DNA from: Unio delphinus
Lineage: Eukaryota; Mollusca; Bivalvia; Unionida; Unionidae
Assembly (NCBI GenBank): GCA_029339505.1
Contig: JAQISU010000132.1
Coordinates: 4,207,501 to 4,271,500, forward strand
DNA length: 64,000 bases
Direction: 5' to 3'
The translations under genes and the position numbers were made by a program. The notes beneath the pieces were generated by a model. It did not search any database, was not told the origin of the DNA, and was given only the letters and a program-made list of their open reading frames with translations. Positions 23,500 through 35,291 of this stretch are shown one piece after another. The first letter of the stretch is position 1. Every line of letters starts with the position of its first letter.

Positions 23500-24210
23500 T
23501 GAGCGCTTGTGAAATGCTGTACAGTATCATCGATAGGGATGTTTCCTTGTGAAATGCTGTACAGTATCATTGACAGGGATGTTTCCTTGTGAAATGTTGT
23601 ACAGTATCATCAATAGGGATGATTGCTTGTTAAATGTGACACAGTATCATCGATAGGGAAGATTTTTGTGAAATGCTGTACAGTATCATGATTGCTTGTT
23701 AAATGTGATACAGTATCATCGATAGGGAAGAGTGTTCTGAAATGTTGTACAGTATCATCGATAGGGATGATTGTGAAATGTTGTACAGTATCTTCAATAA
23801 GGATGTTTCCTTGTGAAATATTGTACAGTATGATCGATAGGGATGATTGTTGTGAAATGTTGTACAGTATTATCAATAGGGATGATTGTGAAATATTGTA
23901 CAGTATCATCGATAGGGATGATTGTGAAATGTTGTACAGTATCTTCAATAAGGATGTTTCCTTGTGAATATTGTACAGTATAATCGACAGGGATGCTTGC
24001 TGTGAAATGTTGTACAGTATTATCAATAGGGATGATTGTGAAATGTTGTACAGTATCATCGACAGGGATGATTGTTTGTGAAATGGTGCCCTGTTTTATC
24101 AATAGGGATGACTGTTTGTGAAATGATGTACAGTATCATCGATTGGGATGGATGATTATTTGTAAAATGTTGTACAGTATCATCGATAGTGATGATTGCG
24201 ATATGTACAG
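23500..24210. repeat. 36-42-bp minisatellite
   Basis: About 18 units built on GAAATGTTGTACAGTATCAT followed by CGATAGGGATGATTGT, with 4-6-bp length variants. Open frames across it on both strands (23610-24059, 23692-23967, 23794-24102) are simple repeats and not genes. Confidence 0.93.
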
Positions 24211-25790
24211 CATCAGTTTTGGACTTGCAAAATAAATTTGAATGGATTTTTAAGTCATGGAAATCCTCAAAACATCCTCAGGTTATGAAAAAGCCATTAA
24301 GCTTTTGAATATGGAGCTTAAGAAAATAATAATTTTAATTTCATAGAACGAAAATACCCACAGATTAAGTCAATTTGTTTTGAACATGACACAATTATAA
24401 TCAATAAACAGTCCTAATGTGATCTTAAGTTTTGTGTAATTGCCCTGGTCAAGTTTGGAAAAGGTGATGTTATGTTTGTTAATCTATTCCATAAATTTCC
24501 ATCTTTCATCACACTGTTTTGTGTCATCATTTGATCCAAACATCCATTTTCGTATATCCTGCTACACACCTGTTAATAAAAGCTTAGGCGATTTTGATTT
24601 TTAACATTTCATGATATCTTGTGTCAGAAAGTTTATTGGAATTTCTTTTAAGTGGTGGAGGGAGGATGCTCAGTAAAACAATCTTTAATGCACCAGCAAA
24701 GAAAGTCTTCTGCCTTTTCTGTGAGTTATATTAAAAAATGACCCTCATATGTATCAACTTCACTATGCATTACTTCCCTTAGTTTATCTGGAAAGGTATA
24801 TATTCCTAAAGTTTCATTTTTCTCTAATTTGTAATGTTTATTTCTTTATTCTAATTTACTTTTAATAACACAAATGTAGACACTATTGTGTTCATGTACC
24901 ATTAAACACTTAATATATACATGTAAACATTAATTCATTTACATTTACTATTATCCACAATTGTCTCAACATGATTTAGTATTCTGTGCTAAAACACAAA
25001 CTGGATTGTCTGATGCCCAGTGTTTGCTATATAAGACCACCACGCCATGTTTTCTAAGTAAATTATTAAAACCGCTTTTAGGATCCTTCATAATTTGTTC
25101 AGTTTTAACATGTAGTACATCAAAAGTTCAATATATGTGTTCTGGTTCCTGTGCCATTGTGTGGCATTTAGACAAACCAAAGTAATTAGTAAATTATGAA
25201 ATCCCTCATATGTATGTTTCACAATAAATCCAGCATGTATCATTTTAAGTTTTATCCTTTGTATAACTTTTGGAAAAAAACATCAGTATTATGGATGCTT
25301 TGATTAATCTTGAAAGTTGTATCGCCTAGTATAAAGCAAACCTATTATTAAACTTTGATAGTCTATGGCAATAAATTATATAGAAACTAAAACGGAAAGT
25401 AAATTTTTAAAGTTTTAGGTTTCATTTAAGAGCTAATCATGGAATCTAAAATTGGAAGTCATCCAAATATGAAGAAAATTGGAACATGTTCATAATGAGA
25501 TCAAACCAAGAAAAAACTGCTTTGTCTCAGCTAAAATCAATTATTAATAGACATCTCCTTAATTTGTGAAATGAGTACTATGTCTATCATGACTGTTGCA
25601 AAACAGAGTGTAACTTGCCTACTATTCTGAGTTCATTTATCTGGTGTCAGCATTTAGTAAAGGTATTGAGGTGTTTATTTTTTTCCTGTGTGGATCTGTG
25701 GTGCATCATCAGTGCATTAGAAATAAGGGTTACTCTTTGAGATTAAAGGTCAAATTCATAAAGGACATTTAATGTTTTCTTCTCCCATAG
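24211..25790. other. Intergenic or intronic DNA
   Basis: Nothing recognised. It may be intron upstream of the exon candidate at 25791. Confidence 0.4.
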
Positions 25791-26015
25791 GTCATTGGTT
25801 TATACCTTGGTTTTTCGTTGTTTCTATCTGCACCAGTAATAGTGGTTGCCATGTATAGCCTATTGTGTAATAAGAAATGTAGAAACAATTCACATGTTGT
25901 AAGACCAGATAAACTTGTAGTACAGCCATACATCCCCAGTCCATTAAAATTAAATTTTTGTTGCCACCTTGCAAGCAATTTTGATGCACCACTTTTAATT
26001 ATATTATGGATATAA
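25791..26015 (+). CDS. Candidate terminal exon with one membrane segment
   Basis: A strong acceptor (TTTTCTTCTCCCATAG) ends at 25790, and 75 codons follow in one frame to a TAA at 26013-26015. Residues about 1-25 are hydrophobic (VIGLYLGFSLFLSAPVIVVA), long enough for one membrane helix. They are followed by a basic stop-transfer stretch (NKKCRNN) and a polar tail with PSPLK, as in the end of a single-pass membrane protein with a short cytoplasmic tail. No ATG is needed because the exon would be internal to the message. No upstream exon was found and I do not recognise the family. It could be a chance open stretch after a decoy acceptor. Confidence 0.35.
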   Translation, partial: VIGLYLGFSLFLSAPVIVVAMYSLLCNKKCRNNSHVVRPDKLVVQPYIPSPLKLNFCCHLASNFDAPLLIILWI

Positions 26016-26044
26016 GGTATTATTACATAACCATTTACATCTTG

Positions 26045-26285
26045 TATGCTTTATCAGGCACTGGGGTAACATGCCACAAACATGTAGCATGATGTCCCAC
26101 CCAGTCATATTTTCCTTACACCAGTCCGACCAGTCCTAGCACTAACCTCTTAATGCTCAGCACCAAGCGAGGCAGCTGTTAGTACCATTTTCTTAACTCT
26201 TTGGTATGACTTGACCGAGGCTCGAACCCATGACCTCCCGCTTCCGCAGCAGATGCTATAAGCCACTAGGCCACCGGATTGGTTT
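26045..26285 (-). mobile_element. SINE-B, copy 1 (tRNA-derived)
   Basis: On the minus strand it starts with the A-box-like TGGCCTAGTGG (about 26265-26275) and the B-box-like GGGTTCGAGCC (about 26218-26230). A ~170-bp body follows. 62316-62556 is a second copy of the same family in the same orientation. Confidence 0.8.
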
Positions 26286-27331
26286 AGTTTCTTTGCTGTC
26301 TGTGCTCAGACATGTTTAGATAGACTGAATCAAACTTTTATAAATCCTTATTTGATGTGAACTGCATTTATACAGCTATATTTAGGCAGCATATAAAGGG
26401 GGATGATTAACAATAAATACAAAACTAAATGTATGCATTGTTCGAAGTCAGGGACAGCTGTTATGATGTGACTTATGAATACAACTTAAATATCTCTAAA
26501 CCATGCATTTTTGTATGTGAAAATATGTGTATATTCATAATAGTTTTACTCTGGACCATCATTTATTCTGATTTTAGAATGACATTTATATGCAATATGA
26601 TGGTGAATAACTATTACTTAAGTATGGTTATGTGGGGTTATGAAAAAAGCAAATGTGTTATCTTCCCTAATGTGTTATCTCCCTTATAATCCTGACAAAA
26701 ATGCACATTAGTTGCCATCTCAGGTGTACATTTATGAGGTAGTCATGCATATAATTGGCTATAATTACTACCTACCAAGGGTCTGCATGTCTGATTTATT
26801 TTGAAACTTGAAATAAAACATTTTATCATATGAATGGATAAGCTCATCAACACTTTAGTGACATGCTATGAAAAGATATTTGGTTAATGGCTATCTTCTG
26901 ACCCGATCATGTACTTTATTCAGATGGGTGGCCAATTGGTTTCAAATCAAACAAGCTATATTAACATTAGCTGTGAAGTTCGTTGTTGAAAAATGACAAC
27001 CAAACAACCAATAATACAAATACTCTCTAACTGGGAATAGTTTTTTTATGGTATCTTCTATTGTACACTAATTTAATTTTGACCATGTGTCCATATAGAA
27101 TCACAAACTTAATTATTTTTGTAGTTCTCAATATGTTTCCACTTAACAATTAGATGTATCTAAAAGTAAGAAAGTAATCTAAATTGTGTTGGCAATCACA
27201 TCAGGTCTCTTTTGTACAAAGGACAATGCAAGATAGAAAATATTAAGCAAAATTTATTATAAAGGTTATTAACAATCTATGATACATCAGTAGCTCATTA
27301 ATATTTGGAACATACTGACAGTGGAATATTC

Positions 27332-27335
<4 letters not shown>
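26286..27335. other. Intergenic DNA
   Basis: Nothing recognised. An open frame at 26429-26689 has no motif. Confidence 0.45.

Positions 27336-27405
<70 letters not shown>
27336..27405. repeat. (TA)n microsatellite
   Basis: About 70 bp of TA. It leads into a degenerate ~70-bp minisatellite. Confidence 0.97.
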
Positions 27406-27408
<3 letters not shown>

Positions 27409-28580
27409 ATGTAAATAGGTATTGATGAAATATGATGATAATGTATTTTAAATAAATCAAATTGTATAAATCACATGTACATTGGCACTAAATAGATAAG
27501 ATAATGAAAAAATCAATTGCATTTATATAATGTACATATACTGTATACTAAATAGATATATGAAAATGGAAAAATCAATTGTATCTAAATAAAGTATATA
27601 TACTGTATTCTAAACTGATATATGATAATGGAAAAATCAACTGTATCTATATAATTAATGTACATATACTGTAATACTAAATGGATATAGGATAATTGAA
27701 AATCAATTGTATACTACTGTGTCCATATGATAATGATAATCCATATAATATCCGAATACTACTGTATCCATATGATAATGGAAAAATCAATTGTATCTAT
27801 TTAATGTTGTTGTTGTTGTTGTTGGAGAGCTTAATGCCATTTTTCAGCACATGATCTGCTATACATGGCAGCTAGTATTATTGGTGGAGGAAGAACCCGG
27901 GAAAACCCCCGGAAAGAACCACAGACCTACGAGAAGCTACTGGCAAGCTTTCTCACATAACTACATTAGACGAATCTTAGACTTGAACCCACGCATACAG
28001 ATGTGAGATGGCAGTGATCGTAACGGAGAGCGCTTTAGACCACTCGGCCACTCTGGAGCTCTTCTATATCATGTACATATACTGTATGCTAACTGGATTT
28101 TGATTGTAATGGTAATCAAAAAACCCAACCATACCTATATCATGTACACATGTACTGAAGGAATATGATCATAATGGTAATGGAAAATTGAAATTGTTAC
28201 AGTATCTTTGTCATGTTAATAGGTCATCAAGGGTTAGGTCTGTACAAGTAATGGAAAATTGAAATTGTTACAGTATCTTTGTCATGTAAATAGGTTATCA
28301 AGGGTTAGGTCTGTACTGGAAATAGAAATATTCAATTTTGTCTGTATCATATGTATATATGCATTAAAGTTCTTTTACTGTACTGGTAATGTAAACATCT
28401 TTATTATGAAAACATGTACTGATAATATGTGACTTTACATGTAAGGACAAATCCAATTTGTATCTATATCATTTATATAGGTAATAGTTTGATGACTATA
28501 ATTGAAATATCCATTCATATCATGTATGTATGTGATAAGGTAATTTGACTGTACTTGTAATGGAAACCTCAATTTATAAA
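27406..28580. repeat. Degenerate ~70-bp minisatellite, split by a SINE
   Basis: Loosely repeated units with GATAATGGAAAAATCAATTG and TATATAATGTACATATACTG. Two units near the right end (28178-28248 and 28249-28320) are nearly identical, period 71 bp. SINE-A copy 2 sits inside at 27806-28061, after which the unit resumes. Confidence 0.75.
27806..28061 (-). mobile_element. SINE-A, copy 2 (tRNA-derived)
   Basis: Minus-strand tRNA-like head: GGCCGAGTGGTCTAAAGCG (about 28032-28050) as A box and GTGGGTTCAAGTC (about 27980-27993) as B box. The body shares AAGCTTGCCAGTAGCTTC with copy 1. The tail is (CAA)n, seen as TTGTTG at 27806-27823. It interrupts a minisatellite unit, so insertion came after the array had formed. 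Confidence 0.88.
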
Positions 28581-28587
28581 ATGTATA

Positions 28588-28932
28588 TACATACATACAT
28601 GCACATACAATCATGGACACATACATTTACATGCATTCATGCATAGTACATACATACATACATACAAACATACATACATACATGATTCCCAGAATAATAC
28701 CCAAACAGGAACCAATAGCAAATCATTATAACTATATACATAGATAGATATATAGATACATACGTCCATATATACATGTATGCATACATACATTTGCATA
28801 TGTACATAGATGTTTTACATACATGAACATACATTCATACATACATACTTACATAGATACATGCATGTAAGCATACATACATACATACATACATACATAC
28901 ATACATACATACATACATACATACATACATAC
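28588..28932. repeat. (CATA)n-rich microsatellite region
   Basis: Imperfect ACATACAT repeats at 28588-28690 and 28780-28870, then a pure (CATA)n run at about 28870-28931. A short non-repetitive piece lies at 28690-28735. Open frames here are repeat artefacts. Confidence 0.9.
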
Positions 28933-30278
28933 ACCCTTCAGGGTGATAAGAAGAGCACTAGGATGGATGTATGCCTAATTCATGCATAACTTGCTGAAAA
29001 ATAAAATTTGACTCTTAATCAAATTGGACATATTAAAAAGTGAAACATATGCATAAAACTTTACTGTTAGTTTCATTTGCTTTTGAAGCTGAAGCTCATG
29101 GTCCATCTGGTCTTTTAACTGGAATTGTTTTAATATTTCTATAAAAATCAGATAAGAGACTTACTATTCAAGCCCAGAGAATATTTATGCAAATTAATTT
29201 ACTCCAAATACTGAATCAAATTTTTGAGTTGTTGCTTTGCTTTGAACATGTCTGGCAAGCTCAATCAACCTGTCATTTCTCATTGCCTATAACTTCTACT
29301 TGGTAAGATTGGGAGAAAAAGAGGTAACTACATTAACAAATTCAGTGAGATTGTTAATATTTGGTGGTTTCACTACAGATTTATCAAATATCTCAATTAA
29401 TTCATAATACAAAGGACAATGGCAATTTTCAACAAATAAGATTGTAATGCCATTTAATTAAAAAGCTCTAAAATGTTTTTAAAAAAATCACATTTTCGAT
29501 GAACCAATGATTTGCGGCAGCAGTCATGAACTAAGTAACATAAATAAGCAGAACCAACACTTTTTGTAAAATTCAAGAAAACATGATTCTCTACAATACA
29601 AAAAAAAATTTAAAAGGGCCTTACAATCTTGTGAATTAAGTCGTAAAGGTTATATCACTTGTCAAAAGTGTAGACTACTCAAAATGATTTCAATGTTCTG
29701 TTGTACTAACAGTTTTGAATGAGCTTATGAACCAATAGTCTTGTAATGTCCCAATGATAGAATCCAAAATGAAATCATAATAATCCCAAAGTATCATTTT
29801 ACTCCAAAATATCAATGAGTACCTTGAACTTCCAAATAATATTTTGAATAAATGATTTCTCTCAAAATACATTTGAATACGGGAGTACATTATTCCACAT
29901 AGTGAACTTAAAACGGGATGAATAATTTTGTTTAGCTCCACAGTATATAATAATGTAGGGCTCAATAAACTAAGTTATCTTCCAAACATTCTTAAGTTTG
30001 TAAACGGGATAGACATTGACCTCAAACTTAGAAACATGTAAAACTCAGGTACACACATAAGCTCTATCCTCAGTCATGGAAAAGGATGAATCACACAAAA
30101 GAATTTTAATTTATATAACAATATGGCTGTAGGTAGTGCAGCATTTGGAGTCTTACTTGTTAGTATAGTTGTTACATAAGCATTGACTGTGTGTGCTGCA
30201 ATTTTTTGCTGGTGATTTAATTGAATCTATCTAATTTTATGAAGGTTTGTGTTAGGATTTATGACATATTAACACTTT
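28933..30278. other. Intergenic DNA
   Basis: AT-rich. No gene or element recognised. Confidence 0.45.
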
Positions 30279-30470
30279 AATGGTTATATGGTTCTGATTT
30301 AAATAAAAGTTCTACAAATGTAAATATAAGAACTGAACAAAAATTGTCTGATGATTTTCAATAATATTAAACATGAAATACATTGTAATGGCTATATGAT
30401 TCTAATTTAAATAAATGTTATATCAATGTAAATATTAGAACTAAGAAAAATTGTTTGATGATAATCACTT
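30279..30470. repeat. Two-copy 108-bp tandem duplication
   Basis: AATGGTTATATGGTTCTGAT at 30279 and AATGGCTATATGATTCTAAT at 30387 start two diverged copies of the same segment, just upstream of the LTR array. Confidence 0.75.
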
Positions 30471-30550
30471 TCAAATAAACTTATTCGACATACAGCAAGG
30501 TAAGTCACACAACTGTTGCAATTCTGTACAATCTATATACAGTAAAAATA

Positions 30551-30555
30551 ATAAT
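30551..30555. repeat. Target-site duplication, left (ATAAT)
   Basis: Matches 42073-42077 exactly. 5 bp is usual for Ty3/gypsy integration. Confidence 0.88.
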
Positions 30556-32210
30556 TGTCACAGAATTAGGCGAAAATTTGAACTGATTTTTGTTGTTCTT
30601 CAATTGCAAACGAAACTCACCATTTTTCTTGATTTCGTCGTACACGCATTACCTGGGGTGATTAAGTGGCGTGTAACGATTTGCATGTGCCAATTTGTAA
30701 TTTACATGAAATCCAAAATACTCGTTTTACGTGGTGTACGGCAAGCTCGATGTGATTTATGTTCACCTATTGAGAGTATATAAGGTTTAGGATTTATCAT
30801 AAATTTTTACGGGAACCCAAATATCTAATCGAAGGATAGATAACCTCGTCTTGCAAATCTCCAGCCAAAGGGGTGAGTGTTAAATTTACATTTCGTTTTA
30901 TTGTGAATTTTATTCAGATTATCATTTCGTATAATGATGCTTTTATTGCAATTAAACGTGGAATATTTGGAATTACTAGTCACTTTTAGACTTTAAATAC
31001 AATATCGTAATCTATGGCTTAGATTATTTTTGAGACAACTATTATTAGTCTGGTTTTGTTTATTATAGCTAATTCAGTCTGATTCAGTCTGATTCCAGCT
31101 GATTCCGTCGTTGATTCCGTCGTTGATTCAGTCTGATTCCAGCTGATTCCGTCGTTGATACCGTAGAAGTACATCACTGATAGCGCATCTAATAACATCG
31201 TTGATACCGTCTCTGATACCGTAGCTGCTAACATAGTTGTTACATTGTTTCTGGTACCGTAGCTGCTAATAACATCGTTGATACCGTAGCTGTTAACACA
31301 TCTGATACCATCTTTTGATAAACGTCTTTGAAATCGTCTGATTTGTTGTGGGACATCTATTGTTTGTTCTGGAACATCTCTGTATAAATATCTGAATGTG
31401 ATTGTGCCGTTAATTTGTGCAAACGGAATTGAAGTATCTGTCTGTGTGTCGAACTGTCTGTTCGTCAATATCTGTGTAACGTGTAAATATCCGGAAAGCT
31501 AGAAGTCCGAGTGTCGGAGCTGTCTTAGAGTTGAAAAACGTCCGGGTTGACATCTAGGGGAGTGAGGAACCGTTGGTTCGGGTAGATGTTGTATGCTGTC
31601 TGAACGTATAACTGTGGTGGATCCGTGTAGGGAAACGTCCGATAATAGTATTGGTCAACCCTCGGTTCTCGGGGAAACTGGGAGACGATTCAACTGTTGC
31701 TGAATCGTGCGGTTATACAGGGGAGACACATAGGTGTATTGAAATTATAATATAATTTAATATATTGTTGTATTTGCATGCTTATGTCAGATCGCAATAA
31801 TATTTCAAGTGATCACATAGATATCAATAAAAGCTAGCAACTTGATTGAATACAAGTATAGGATCGTGCTAGTTATCGCAATCCATCGTGCGATAGATAG
31901 TTTGTCGTTTGTGTTTATTTTTTTCGTAAATCATACTTGCATTTATTTAACTTTCGTAAAGGATTCTTGGATCTGTGTATAATCCAAGAGATCCCTTTAC
32001 ATTTGTGATTCCTTTTGTATTGTTATTTAATTTGTTCATGTATTGTGAATGGTTGTGAGTTTAATTGTGGGTTGAGTGCATGAATTATTGTGTTGTTACA
32101 TCTGTATTTTTTTCATTTATAATTTATTACATAAATTTATATTTTCTTTCACAAATTGTGTTTGTATTGTTCATTTAATCCACCCTCCTCTCGGTAACAA
32201 TTCTGTTACA
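30556..32210 (+). repeat. LTR 1 (5' LTR), 1,655 bp
   Basis: Starts TGTCACAGAATTAGG and ends AATTCTGTTACA. A TATA box (TATATAAG) lies at 30777-30784 and a poly(A)-signal-like AATAAA at 31826-31831; if both are used, the R region would be about 1 kb. It differs from LTRs 2 and 3 by A instead of G at 30715 and by one missing 12-bp TTCCGTCGTTGA unit near 31105-31130. No other difference was found by eye. A minus-strand open frame (31019-31468) recurs in every LTR because the LTRs are near-identical. Confidence 0.95.
30777..30784 (+). promoter_or_regulatory. LTR TATA box (copies at 35696 and 40627)
   Basis: TATATAAG, 221 bp into each LTR, at the same offset in all three. Presumed start signal for element transcription. 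Function is inferred. Confidence 0.5.
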
Positions 32211-32211
32211 A

Positions 32212-32229
32212 TGGTGTCAGAAGTGGGAT
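32212..32229 (+). promoter_or_regulatory. Primer-binding site, body 1 (copy at 37143-37160)
   Basis: TGGTGTCAGAAGTGGGAT begins two bases after the LTR end. It complements the 3' end expected for a tRNA-Leu (including CCA) with about one mismatch. This is where minus-strand DNA synthesis would be primed. The tRNA identity comes from general knowledge of tRNA ends and is not tested here. Confidence 0.75.
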
Positions 32230-32423
32230 CGTTGGATTAAGTGAACTGTCAATCATTTTTGTGAAGGTATACATTTAATGTTTATATTTGAGCGTGACCT
32301 TCTGTTAAGATAATACTCTAGTTGGAGTTTATTTTTGTTTAGTTTACCTAGGTCCGTGTGTCCAGTATAAACGTGTTTAAAACATTGGTTTGGTTACCTA
32401 TCTATATTCATATTACAATTGTC

Positions 32424-35291
32424 ATGTCATCCCTTAAGGACTTGGTTGCCTTAGGCAAAGAATTTGGTTATGAAGGTGAAAGTCTAAGGAAATTTATTCA
32501 GGAAGAACAAGCCCGGGAAAGGGACGAAAGGGTAAGAGCAAGGGAATTAGAAAGGGAATCCGAAGATAGGAAATGGGCATTTGAGAAGGATAAGATAGAA
32601 TTAGAGAAGCAGGCCGAAAGAGAAAAGATAGAATTAGAGAAGCAGGCCGAAAAGGACAGGATAGGATGGGAAATGGAAGCGGAGGGAAGGCGATTAGAGT
32701 TAGATAAACTAGCAAAAGTAGAAATGTTAGAGTTAGAAGAAAGAGCAAAGCAACGGGATCATGAGCGTAAGGTAGAATTAGCGACATCTGGAAGAGAACA
32801 CGATTCTGCCACTAACAAATTAAGGGGCCCCAAATTACCTCCCTTTGACGATGAAAAAGATAACATAGATAGTTATCTTCATCGGTTTGAGCGGTATGCC
32901 GAAAACCAGAAGTGGAGTCAAAATGACTGGGCGCTGCATCTGAGTGCTTTATTAAAAGGTAAAGCACTGGATGTATACTCGCGACTTCCTAGGGACGATG
33001 TGTTTAAGTACGACGTCCTAAAGGAAGCACTTCTCAAAAGGTACGAGCTCACTGAACAAGGTTTTCGAAAAAAGTTCAGGTATAGCAAGCCCGATAAGGG
33101 AGAAACCTTTGGTCAGTTCACCGTCAGAATTGCGAACTATTTTGAGCGGTGGATTGAATGCGGCAAAGCGGTGAAAACGTTTGAAGGGTTGACTGATTTC
33201 TTGCTCAGAGATCAATTATTTAATACAGTTGGGCGAGAATTAGATCAATTTCTGAAGGAGAAAGTCTTCACAAACGTAAAAGATATGGCTAAGCAAGCCG
33301 ATTTATTTGCCGAAGCTCATGGGGGAACCCAGAACGTGGTTTTAAAAGATTTTAAGTCTGGAAACCAGTCTGTAAGACCTATGCCTAGGGAGCCTGTAAA
33401 ATCAGCTGAGGTAAAAAGGTCAGTTGGGAATCCAGTTTTTCAGCGTGTGCGGTGTTTCTTGTGTAATGCATTGGGTCATGTTCAAAAAGACTGTCCTAAA
33501 AGAAAGGCACTTATACATAAGGTAGCAGTGGCTATACAAAGTAAAGGTATATCCGATAACAACGTACATGTAGAACCTTGTATTCATTCACTTGGCACGT
33601 GTTTATTTCCTGAAGCGCGTGTACCAACCGCGAGAGGGTTTGTCAACGGTCGAGAAGTCGTGGTATTGCGTGATACTGGTTGTACGAGCGTAGTGATCAA
33701 ACGTAGTCTCGTGCAGGATAACCAAATGCTCGGGTGGGAATCCCCATGTATGTTACTTGATCAGACGATGGGTCGCATTCCCGTAGCAAGGATCACAGTA
33801 AAAACACCTTTCTTAACGGGAACTGTTGATGCCCTTTGTATGGACAATCCTATATACGATCTGACGATCGGTAATGTTGAAGGTTCCCGTCTTCCAACCA
33901 TGGCCGATTTTAAAATACCTTTGGCCCAGGCAGTCGAAACGCGAGCGCAAACACGGCGAGAAAAATCCGCGTTTCATAAATTAATAGTCCCTGAATCGAT
34001 CTCAGGAATTTCCCGTGATGATTTCAAACAAGAGCAAGAGCGTGATGAATCCATCAGAACAATTGTCGAGAAAATCACGTCCGGCGCGATTAAACATTGC
34101 AAGCGTGGGGGTAGCTCTAGATTCGTACGCAAGAACGGATTAATTCATAGGGAGTTTAGCGCTCGGGAGGGTAAGAAGTATTGGCAAGTGGTCGTACCCC
34201 AGAGATATAGATCTCAAGTACTTAGGGTGGCGCATGAGTCAAGCATGGCAGGACACCTAGGTAAGGCTAAGACCACTAGCAGGGTAGTCGCTGAATTCTA
34301 CTGGCCAGGTGTTAATGGCGATGTCACACGGTTCTGTAGGTCGTGCGACGTATGTCAGAAAACCGTCTGTAAGGGAAGGGTCACAAGGGTGCCCTTGGGA
34401 CAGATGCCATTAATAGATACACCGTTTAAAAGAGTGGCAGTAGATATTGTAGGACCAATACACCCGGTTACCGAAAGAAAGAATCGGTACATACTTACTC
34501 TGGTTGATTACGCAACCAGATACCCCGAAGCCGTAGCGTTACCAACTATTGAAACGGAAAGGGTAGCTGAAGCATTAGTTGATATCTTCAGTAGGGTAGG
34601 GGTGCCAGAGGAAATCCTCACTGATTGTGGTGCCCAATTCACCTCTGACCTCATGGGTGAAATAAGTAGGCTGTTATCCATCAAACAGCTAAACACTACC
34701 CCATACCATCCGATGTGCAATGGACTGGTAGAGAAGTTTAATGGTACCCTGAAAAGCATGCTGCGAAAGATGTGCGCGGAACGTCCGCAAGACTGGGACC
34801 GTTATTTAAACGCTGTTCTGTTCGCGTACCGTGAAGTACCGCAGGAAAGTTTAGGGTTCTCACCCTTTGAACTGTTGTATGGTAGAACAGTTCGAGGCCC
34901 GATGCGGATACTACGCGAACTATGGACTGGTGATGTCTCGAACGAGGAAATAAAAACGACTTACCAGTACGTGTTAGATCTAAGAAATAAACTTGAGAGT
35001 ACATGCCAGATGGCACGTGACGAATTGATTAAATCGGGGCGCAGATATGCCAAGTATTACAACCGCAGAGCGCGTAATAGGAAATTTCTTGTGGGAGATC
35101 AGGTGCTATTGCTTCTTCCAACGAGTTCGAATAAGTTATTAGTCCAGTGGAAAGGTCCATATGAAGTTAAAGAAGTAAAAGGTGACATGGACTATAAAAT
35201 TGACATGGACGGTAATGTAAAGACATTCCATGCAAACATGCTCAAGTTATACATCAAGAGACAGAGCGACAATGTCAATAAGGGGAGTTGA
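32424..35291 (+). CDS. Gag-protease-integrase polyprotein, copy 1 (no RT/RNase H)
   Basis: Start taken at the first in-frame ATG (32424); the frame is open from 32358 but without ATG. 955 residues: a charged coiled coil (about 1-125); a Gag domain (about 134-300) with SCAN-like signature (LLKGKALDVYSRLP, LKEALLKRYELT); a CCHC knuckle, C344-x2-C-x4-H-x4-C357; an aspartic protease with DTG at 417-419; an integrase zinc domain (H604, H611, C641, C644); an integrase core with D674, D734 and E770 (DD35E); and a GPY/F-type C-terminus (WKGPYEV) ending FHANMLKLY. Between protease and integrase there are only ~180 residues and no reverse transcriptase; the frame stops just after the integrase. It would form particles, process itself and integrate DNA, but cannot copy RNA. 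All visible catalytic residues are intact. Confidence 0.95.
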   Translation: MSSLKDLVALGKEFGYEGESLRKFIQEEQARERDERVRARELERESEDRKWAFEKDKIELEKQAEREKIELEKQAEKDRIGWEMEAEGRRLELDKLAKVEMLELEERAKQRDHERKVELATSGREHDSATNKLRGPKLPPFDDEKDNIDSYLHRFERYAENQKWSQNDWALHLSALLKGKALDVYSRLPRDDVFKYDVLKEALLKRYELTEQGFRKKFRYSKPDKGETFGQFTVRIANYFERWIECGKAVKTFEGLTDFLLRDQLFNTVGRELDQFLKEKVFTNVKDMAKQADLFAEAHGGTQNVVLKDFKSGNQSVRPMPREPVKSAEVKRSVGNPVFQRVRCFLCNALGHVQKDCPKRKALIHKVAVAIQSKGISDNNVHVEPCIHSLGTCLFPEARVPTARGFVNGREVVVLRDTGCTSVVIKRSLVQDNQMLGWESPCMLLDQTMGRIPVARITVKTPFLTGTVDALCMDNPIYDLTIGNVEGSRLPTMADFKIPLAQAVETRAQTRREKSAFHKLIVPESISGISRDDFKQEQERDESIRTIVEKITSGAIKHCKRGGSSRFVRKNGLIHREFSAREGKKYWQVVVPQRYRSQVLRVAHESSMAGHLGKAKTTSRVVAEFYWPGVNGDVTRFCRSCDVCQKTVCKGRVTRVPLGQMPLIDTPFKRVAVDIVGPIHPVTERKNRYILTLVDYATRYPEAVALPTIETERVAEALVDIFSRVGVPEEILTDCGAQFTSDLMGEISRLLSIKQLNTTPYHPMCNGLVEKFNGTLKSMLRKMCAERPQDWDRYLNAVLFAYREVPQESLGFSPFELLYGRTVRGPMRILRELWTGDVSNEEIKTTYQYVLDLRNKLESTCQMARDELIKSGRRYAKYYNRRARNRKFLVGDQVLLLLPTSSNKLLVQWKGPYEVKEVKGDMDYKIDMDGNVKTFHANMLKLYIKRQSDNVNKGS

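Noticed and set aside
23610..24102. Repetitive 149- and 102-codon minus-strand frames
   Set aside because: Minisatellite translation; different frames give equally long repeats.
27980..28061. Possible tRNA gene on the minus strand
   Set aside because: The A and B boxes belong to SINE-A heads found in several copies; no complete cloverleaf was seen.
28435..28834. Minus-strand frames with Tyr/Met/Cys/Val-rich products
   Set aside because: Translations of (CATA)n-rich repeat DNA.
32494..35016. Minus-strand frames inside the retrotransposon body (repeated at +4,931)
   Set aside because: Antisense shadows of the Gag-PR-IN frame; the longest reflects the codon bias of the coiled coil.
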